Source: Thunnus maccoyii
Taxonomy: Eukaryota > Chordata > Actinopteri > Scombriformes > Scombridae
Assembly (NCBI RefSeq): GCF_910596095.1
Contig: NC_056535.1
Location: 25,824,505-25,888,504 of the forward strand
Length of the DNA stretch: 64,000 nucleotides
Reading direction: 5' to 3'
Position numbers and translations under genes: made by a program. Below, in pieces: positions 56,386 through 64,000 of this stretch (positions are counted from its first letter, which is position 1; each line of letters begins with the position of its first letter). The notes under the pieces were generated by a model, which saw only the letters and a program-made list of their open reading frames with translations, did no database searches and was not told where the DNA came from.

Positions 56386-59153
56386 GATGTGGGGAGGACT
56401 CAGCCACTACAGTATGTCAGGGTGTCATTAGTTGGACTGGCTTTGGTTTTAGGGCCTTACATCAACACTGTCTCTTAGAAATTACATGTATGTACTTCTA
56501 AATTGCAACAGCAAATAGATCAAAACTCAAGCAGAGGAGAATGCCAAAGTTTAATAAATGGCATTTGCTCAAACATAAAGTATATTTGGTGGACTTAGAT
56601 TTTAGTCTCAACAAGTGTCAGAGGTCAGGTGGCGTACTGCTGTGCTGTCCAATTCGACTTGATGCTTGTTGAATAAATGGTTGTTTCCAGCTAAAATGGA
56701 CCATCAACATAAAATTTACCTGCACAAAAAAGGTGGCAAGCATTTACCAGATCAGAAAAATGTATTACTTTTAACAAATGTCATGTAGGATGATGAGACA
56801 ATTAGCAAAAACTGGTCTTCAAATTTAATATAAAAAATGTTTGCAGTTGCCTATGTCTGATGTGGTAACATGGATCTGGCTTCAAGAAACCATTGAAATT
56901 ACTGACTTAAGTCTAGGTCCACTAAAAAATGATTCTTGGGTGCATATCTTTTCTACTGTATATTTAAGATCAGTAGTGATTATTTTACACAGTGTTATTT
57001 TAAACACTAAACACTTAATGGTATTAATGGCAGATTCAGGACTAAAATAACATTTTCCACCATTGCTGGTGTGTGAAAGCTGGGGCTGAAGACTTGTACT
57101 TGCATCTTTAAGTGCTCTACTATGGGTTTGTTTACTGCTTGTTGTTTTATGAGAGCGATAAAACTAGAAGACTGTTGTTTGAGATGTATATTTTGTTTTG
57201 GACTGTGGAAGTTTCTTGTGAATCCTACCCATATTCTGCTGTAATACCACTCAGTGAATTATGAGAGATAGATCTTTACACACACTGACATTCTCAAGAG
57301 ACTTTGCTGAAAAAAAGCCTTATTTTTTATGGTTTGTTTTAGTCAAAGTTAGTTTCTTGATGTCAATCCAGTGAGTGCCTGAAAGTTTAGACACTCACGG
57401 GAGTGTTTGAAAGTTTGTTTAGTAAACTTTTGTCATATGTGGCTCCATTCTGTCACGGGAAACCTGTCAGTCTAATATTCCTCACAGGTTAAGACAAACG
57501 TTGAGACACTAGTGGAACATCTGGAGCATCCAGATGTTATTCCCGAGATGGATTCACCATGGCTCTTACAGAGAGAGTGCATTTTTTGGACATCTGTTAA
57601 TTGGTTGCTCATTGTTAGAACGGTTTTGAGCGGTAGTCTGTATGAAATGGCCGTAGTCAATGCCGTAAGTGCTGTTTGCTGTTTATAGCCCGTGAATCAG
57701 TTGTGCTAACAAACAGGAAGAGCTGAATGTGTGTATGCAGTATGTCCTGATAAAAGCAACAACCATAAAAAAGAGACTTTGATCCTGGTAACCACACAGT
57801 CACTCTAACCACGGGGAGGAGAGAAACGCAAATAGCGGAGGATATGGCTTTCCAAACAACATATCATCAAGCAGCACAGCAAGTTCATCTGAGGAGAACT
57901 GGGGGGAGGAGGAAATTAGTTTCTCTCTCCCTGCCCATCCTCCCTAGGCCCTCCCCCTTTTTTTCTTCATTCACCCTTTCCGTACAGTACAGTATGCCAT
58001 AATCTGTCTTTATCACACTCAAACACAAACCTAAAAGCTGACTCGACTGTATGCAAACAAAACCACACACAAGTGTGCACCAAGTAACATGTGCTGAAAT
58101 GTTTACACAGTGGGTTCGCAATAAATCTGCTTCATAAATGAGTTTTATCTGTGTAGTAAAACAGAGGTTTGTAAATATAACTCATTTTGAAGCATTTGTG
58201 TTTTTTTTTACGTTAGAAAACCGAAATAAACCGAAAGAGCTTCACCTGAAAACCAGATCCTGCAATCTTACAATACAAGCCCCTTCATGTATAGAACAAT
58301 GCTTTCATCAAAGGGATCTGGTTCATACTGGTTTGTGAGCAGGTCTATCAAACAGCAGCATTCAAGAACACTTCAGGAATGATTCATTTTGCCTATATGA
58401 TATGGTAACCACATATTTTTCGAGATGCTTATTCCACCCGTTTGGAATACTTTTTCATTTTATGGTGAAATACATGACGAACAGTAGCCCCAGTTTGTTG
58501 ATTTCTCGCACCTATACATATCAATCCTGCAACACAGAAACCAAAATGTTTAATAAAAGAGGCAAAATGACTTTATCACAGAGAGTTTCCCGCTTGAAAC
58601 TGAGAGATAATTATCACTTTTGATGGGGTGAAATGTTGTTTGTTCAAGCCAATAGTGTTGTAGTGTCTTTAGGCTCCGACGTACTGTAAATTATACCTAA
58701 ATGTTGCTTTTTACTACAGTCCTGTACTTTAAGAGGCAGTAACACAACCACTAAAATATCTTTTTACTTGGGGCATGTGTTTTCATCGAACATCGCAGTG
58801 TAAACAGACTGCTCATTACCATAACTATATACAAATGTTTTGGTCATTATTTCTTAATGCGTCTAAACCGAGAAATAACATTATATAAAACAAAATCCGA
58901 GTGTGTCTCGGTCGAACAGAAATGGTGGACATTGTGTTCGGTGCAAGCAAAGCAGTCACGTGTACAGTGTGGAAGGTGATAGTAAAAGACGTGTAAAAGT
59001 GCAACAGAAATGAATAAAGGGAGACTTAAGTACAAAGAGGAATATCAAGGCCCAAACAGAAGCAGAATCAAAAATCAGAAATACCTGGAGGTGAGTTTTT
59101 TGTACAGGTCAGGCTACTGTTCACCCGCAAAGAATTAGGCCATGGTGGCGGCG

Positions 59154-59175
59154 AAAAAAAAAAAAAAAAAAAAAA
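59154..59175. repeat. Poly-A tract
   Basis: A run of about 22 A after GGTGGCGGCG, in a purine-rich segment. No LINE or SINE body is recognisable upstream. Confidence 0.85.
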
Positions 59176-60697
59176 GGCGGGTTAGAAAAGAGACAAGAAT
59201 GCATTTCCACATCCCTCTCTTTCGCCTGCAAGACGAGGGAAAGGCTGAGTAGTGTACCAGCAAGCAACCCCACTCGAACAGGGGCTGGGGCTTGAGAGCA
59301 GTTTCTGGGCCATGCCCTCCTCTCTCTCCCTGCCCACTTTTGCCCCGCTGCCAAGAGGGAGAGACAGCGAGGAGAAAGGGAGGCAGAAAAGAAATCATGA
59401 AGTCACAAAATGCTGCTTACACGCTCCCACTAAAGGTACGAAATTTGTGGCAGAATATGAATACAGCAGGCTTGAGTTTTGCCTTCATGGTAAAGTCACA
59501 GAGTTCGCAGAGTAAATTCACCACATAAAAGGGGAGCAGTCACACGAACTGTAGATTATGTGTCATCAAATAGACATCTCACTTGTCTGTAGGATTAAGG
59601 GCTGGGAGGGGAGAAAGACGGACAGAGAGAGACAGACAGAGAAATAAGCTCGGGTAAAGGAATCAGAAGTGAGTACTTACATGCTGTCTTGTAACAAAGC
59701 CAAAAGGTTTGACAGATTTATCTACAGTTGGCCAAACAAATCAGTGCCAGATATTCCTGAAGCATTTCAGAGCAAAATGAGTTAAAGCCTTCTCCCAGAG
59801 CCGTGCAGTAAAGTCTTTTGTCAGCACTTGGCATCATTCCCAGGTAGTACATACATGCCTCACAGTTCCCATTTTCGGTAGTCACTCCGGACGTCTTTAG
59901 TTGTTCTGCACCTGCCTGTGTTTTTATTTGGATTCGTTGCAGAGTCGACAGAAGAGGACAATAACCACTGAGATTTCTGATTTAATTTGATTGTAGCAGT
60001 GAATGGAAACTAGTGTTTATAGTCAACATAACAGCCCGAACGAGTGGTCTGGGATGTTAACCACAATACATCCTCAAGCAACAAAATCTTGTCATGGAGC
60101 TCTGAAAGGAAAATAAGGGCAGAGGGAAGGGTCAATCTCTGGGAACAAACAAATCCAGAGACATTGTTTTGTGTGGACCATCCCCAAGAAATGAAAGTCA
60201 CTGAAATAATCCAATGTACGAGTCCTGAATGGGTGCTTTCATTTTATTTGTGTCCACACCACAAACACTCATCAGTGTCTTTCCTCAGGCAATATCCAAG
60301 ACAGCTTCCTGTGTGACGTCACTGACTCTTCATTTTTTAAAAGCAATTACCTCCTTACATATAAATCCTTCCTCTCCTCATGCAGTCCTCCTTTCAGAAT
60401 ATTTTTGTGCATATTCTTGACGAATTTGTAGTTTAAATGAACAAAGAGATGCAAGCGTGAATCAATCAGCTGACATATCACGCAGGTCGAAGAAGAGGGG
60501 AGAAGAGTAGAGGAGCTGCAAAATCCCTTTACTCTGTGTCTTTCTCTTCCTGCTCGAGAACACTGAGCTTGTAAAAGTTCAGCTGCAAGGGCTTGGGCCA
60601 GCCTCCATTGGCACCGTTTCAAAAGCACACTGCTTGTTTCAGAAAAACGGTGGGGACAAGTCTGCGAAGGGAGCGCTGGCTCTTTGCACTCTCTCCC

Positions 60698-60727
60698 ACC
60701 ACCACCACCACCACCACCACCACCACC
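60698..60727 (+). repeat. (CAC)n microsatellite
   Basis: About nine CAC/ACC units followed by CT repeats. The poly-histidine frame across it is a by-product. Confidence 0.9.
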
Positions 60728-62029
60728 CTCTCTCTCTCTGTCGGGGACTCAGGGCAGTGACCACTCTCAGGACTTCCTCTCTCTGCTCTCAGGGCACAGC
60801 AAAGCGTACCAGCTCAGATGTAAAGGCATCTGTTAAGGGATCCACGGTAGTCTGGATCACTCTGAAGAGGCTGGTCTCTATCACAGACACCCAGAGAATA
60901 GGAAATGCAAGCTACAGCACTATTTCCTGGATACTTTGTCCTCCATTTCAGATGTGTGTCAAGCTCTCACGAGGCTCAGCGCTGCTTGTGTTACAGTTCA
61001 CACAAGGTTCTGGCTGCTTGGCCTTTATTTCTGCTCTGAGTGGCTCAGAGGTTCTCATCAAACCTTCCACGTTGCTTCCTTCTTGACACTTTATAGCAAC
61101 TGTTATATTTCTCTTTTGCCATATTTTTGCTGCAACTTTTACTGTAAATAGTTTTGAAGAATAATACACTAAGTGAAAGAGAGCGCATGAAAGTAGGTTT
61201 ATGCTGAAGATGAGAAAAACTAGTAATATCCCTTGTATTATTTTCATCTGTTTAATTGTACAAACTCTCTATGCAGGTGTCATATTAATACTGATACTGC
61301 CGGGGGCATGCAGGGAGGGGACCCGAGTAAAGAAGTATTTGCCAACACTTGTATGTTTTTCTTATCCTACTGTGCCCAAAACTCAAACACTAACAGGACT
61401 GATTGTTTGACATTTTGCAACACACAAAACTGAAATGTCTTAAAAATGATTTAAACATTCTGAAATAAGAGTGAGTCTTTTTTAGTCTCCTCATAAAGTT
61501 GTAAACTTCTGTTGCCTGTCCTGCAGAAACACATTGACCCTTCACACAGCTATCTGTGCAATGGGAAGAGTGTTAAAGATCATATAACCTAATGTGAGCT
61601 GTAAAAATTGTGTTGAAACAACTGCCGCTCTTCTAAGGCTATAAAAACACAGTTGTCTTTGGAATTTACAGTAAGCAGCCTACAGTACATGTAGGCAGCT
61701 GCCAAAAAAACACTGGGTGTTATGCAAAAACATGTTCTTCCAGTTGTTTGATACAACCAACTCTGTCTTAACTAATATGGAAAACGGTCTATACATTAGA
61801 AAAAATACTCAGATTCTGCTCTTATCTCTCCCTGTCCTATGCAATTTGTCATCAGCTACACTTAGCGTGTGTGAGAGTGCACATGTGCAGTACATTCACC
61901 TGTAAGAGTGTGCATCTGCGTTCATGTTTGTATATATTTGAGGAATTAGTTTGTGTTAATGCTCTTTATGGCGCCAGTGTCTGAGGACGCTCTCTCTCCT
62001 CTGGGACCATCCATTTGAGATCCTGCTTT

Positions 62030-62240
62030 CAGCAGTGATGTCATCACCCGCTTGACTGTGCATTGTATTTACATGGCCTCCCCTCCCATCTTTTTTTCTC
62101 TTACGGGTCAATAAGGGCAAGTAATGCACTCTGCGGTGAATAGCCATAATATGATCCGCTATTACTGTATCTGCTGGGATTTTATTAACAAGGCAGAGAT
62201 ATCAGGGAGGCTTGTAAGTGAAGGGGCGTTCTCAACTTGT
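62030..62240. promoter_or_regulatory. Candidate conserved non-coding block
   Basis: Contains GTGATGTCATCAC (a palindromic CRE/AP-1-like site), TTACGGGTCAATAAGGGCA and ATGATCCGCTATTACTG, without repeats. It looks regulatory rather than coding; this is a judgement of texture only. Confidence 0.25.
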
Positions 62241-62995
62241 TGTCTTTATTAGATTTGGCACTTTGCTTCTTAAGCCTACATGGGGAACTTTTGTTTCAGT
62301 ATCGTCTCTTATCTTCTTGCCAAGCCAACCCTGATGGTCCAATGAAGACCACATGAGTACAAATAAAGAGATAATTTAGTGTTGAGAGAAATAGAAAAGT
62401 GATACCTCAGCTTCTGAGATGGTTCACAAGTTCTCATGAGATGTTTAACTTCTCACCCAAACAGTGCAGTTGTTCGGTTTTGTTTTTACAGAATCATTTC
62501 TCAAAATAAAAATCTTAAAAGTCATCTTAAAAAAATGCTCATCAAATGGGACCCACAGGACAAAGCCTATATTAAATACTTTGATAAATTACTGAGAATT
62601 ACTTTTCATGTAGTCCCACCCACAGATTAAAATTTCCACTTGCCTAACAGTTAAGTTATGACAGGAAACCTCTAAAACCAATGACCAAATTCTCATTAAT
62701 CTTAGCTGTGTTTTCAGATCAACGATAGCATGCCATTCTGCAGCGTCAGTAAATGTCAACATATTAACATCCATTTGTCTTGATTTGTAAAGATCAACAA
62801 ATCATTGGTTTTATGTCCTGCCAACTGTCATTAACATTTTCAAATTATTCTTTAAAAAGATATATACATACATGGATACATGATACACAAATACATGTTA
62901 TCAAGTGTGATATAACCACCATATTTTTTGGCATGTACCACACTAAGGCCATGTGGTCAAATTTAAATAATTTATTTAAAATGTAATAACAATAA

Positions 62996-63243
62996 CTTAT
63001 TTCACCAGTCAATTGGGAACGAACTGTTAACCACAAAAACAAAAAGAAGAGCCACTAGATGGCAGAAAGGGGCTTTACAGTAACAGCTTCAGTTTCCTCA
63101 CCTGCAAAAAGCCACCAGGATTAAACTAAATTAAAAAAAAAAATACCAGGAGAATCGTTGATCCTGCTTTTAATTTCGACCGATTTCAAATGCTTCTCAT
63201 TTTAATTGATTTTCGATTTAGAATCAAAATCGCGACACCCCTA
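62996..63243. repeat. Interspersed element fragment
   Basis: Includes AGAGCCACTAGATGGCAG and ends AGAATCAAAATCGCGACACC then CCTAG, a terminus shape seen in fish hAT-like elements. The opposite end was not found. Confidence 0.4.
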
Positions 63244-63244
63244 G

Positions 63245-63960
63245 AAGATATATTGCGTGTTGTGCTCTAGTAGAATATTCCAGAGATAACTTTTAATTTT
63301 TTCATAAGACTTTTAAATGGCTAAATTCTCAGCTTCTAAGGATTTATTTCACGTCAAACATTGCTTTTACATAAACTTTAAGTATGCAAGAAGTGTTTTT
63401 TTCTGCCACTTGGGGGCAGCAGAAACAAGTTGTAAACATTCCACTGACATATCACCTTTAAGTTGATATGTTGAACTTGTTAGCAAACAGTTGCTTATTT
63501 ACACATCCAGCAGTTCCAGAGAAACATCATCAATCATTTGGAATTGTGTTTCTGTACATCTGGTGAATATAAGTCCAATATTCAATCTCCTTTTGCTCTG
63601 TTTTTGCTCTCTACCAACTCCAAAGAGAAATATCTGGTCTTTAGCTGCTGAATGCGCCACTTTGTTCACAGTTTGGTGCTGAGCAGGTAGTGTACAGTGG
63701 GTTTTAAGAGCTTTTTGGTGAAAACAGCTGCCTTCTGCATCCAAAAACAATGCAATTAGAGTGGTGAGATTGAACTGAAACAGTAAATTTGCGGGCTGGA
63801 GAGCTAGCATTGAACAATTGCTGAAACTTGCTGTAAAGCTCCAGAAATCTGAGGGGAGATGCAGAGTTGGGTAATAATTCTCTGTGGGTTCATTACGACG
63901 CCCCTCACATCTGATATGTTGTTATTATAAAAAATAGATCATAGCTGCTTTAACTTAGTA
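63245..63960. repeat. Interspersed repeat, common fish type (tentative)
   Basis: Contains CACTTGGGGGCAGCAGAAAC, GGTGAAAACAGCTGCCTTCT, AATTGCTGAAACTTGCTGTA, AGGGGAGATGCAGAGTTGGG and CTCTGTGGGTTCATTACGAC in an order I recall from many teleost genomes. Frames through it are not conserved coding sequence. Confidence 0.45.
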
Positions 63961-64000
63961 GTGACACGTTTTGGAAAACAGAAAACCGTGCCACTACAAT

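Larger units (their letters stand above)
51850..64000. other. Gene-poor distal region
   Basis: No protein-coding exon of known family on either strand. Contents seen: regulatory-looking blocks (53095-53470, 62030-62240), two unidentified ORFs (54072-54203 minus, 54299-54706 plus), hAT-type and TTAA-type small elements (55755-56385), a purine-rich segment with poly-A (59154-59175), a CAC microsatellite (60698-60727) and further repeats near 63 kb. The region could contain the promoter and upstream exons of the let-7 primary transcript, which runs leftwards. Confidence 0.45.

Noticed and set aside
59121-59398. Overlapping minus-strand frames ending in poly-Phe
   Set aside because: They run through a poly-A tract and purine-rich DNA; two frames are open at once, so composition explains them.
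60634-61086. 150-codon frame with a poly-histidine run
   Set aside because: Produced by the CAC microsatellite; no homology and no splice context.

Overview
The window reads as nuclear DNA of a ray-finned fish, most likely an advanced teleost. It has spliced vertebrate genes with GT-AG introns, few coding bases per kilobase, many microsatellites, and many dispersed repeats of teleost type: short non-autonomous DNA elements with 8-bp or TTAA target duplications, L2-like LINE tails ending in TTGA repeats, and an L1/Tx1-like LINE. KCNA10 and ADORA3 lie near each other on human chromosome 1p13 (recalled, not searched), so the block probably represents that vertebrate segment.

Layout. Positions 1-5900 hold no recognised exon. 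kcna10 (+) is one coding exon at 7261-8952, with a probable 5' UTR exon ending at 6064. Positions 9000-18000 are non-coding and repeat-rich. A six-exon bcl2l14-like gene (+) runs 18092-24103; its first intron carries a LINE nested in an older repeat. rplp2 (-) has coding exons at 27252-28069 and a 5'-TOP-like non-coding exon near 31440-31495, separated by a 3.4-kb intron. A compact unnamed membrane-protein ORF (-) lies at 33017-33361. Two two-exon adenosine A3-type receptor genes are head to head: one on minus (34825-36897), one on plus (47149-48837), with about 10 kb of transposon-rich DNA between them.

The most notable non-coding content is a pair of let-7 microRNA hairpins on the minus strand at about 51.44-51.53 and 51.76-51.85 kb. 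One has the let-7a mature sequence; the other matches what I recall as chicken let-7k. The last 12 kb has no recognised protein-coding gene. It does hold two unidentified head-to-head ORFs at 54.07-54.71 kb, several small DNA elements, and blocks that look like conserved regulatory DNA but cannot be tested here.

The genes do not form a pathway: they encode a Kv1 channel, a Bcl-2-family protein, a ribosomal stalk protein, two adenosine GPCRs and regulatory RNAs. The only clear structural relationship is the receptor pair, which looks like a local inverted duplication. Exon joins were worked out by hand from splice consensus, reading-frame continuity and remembered homologues.
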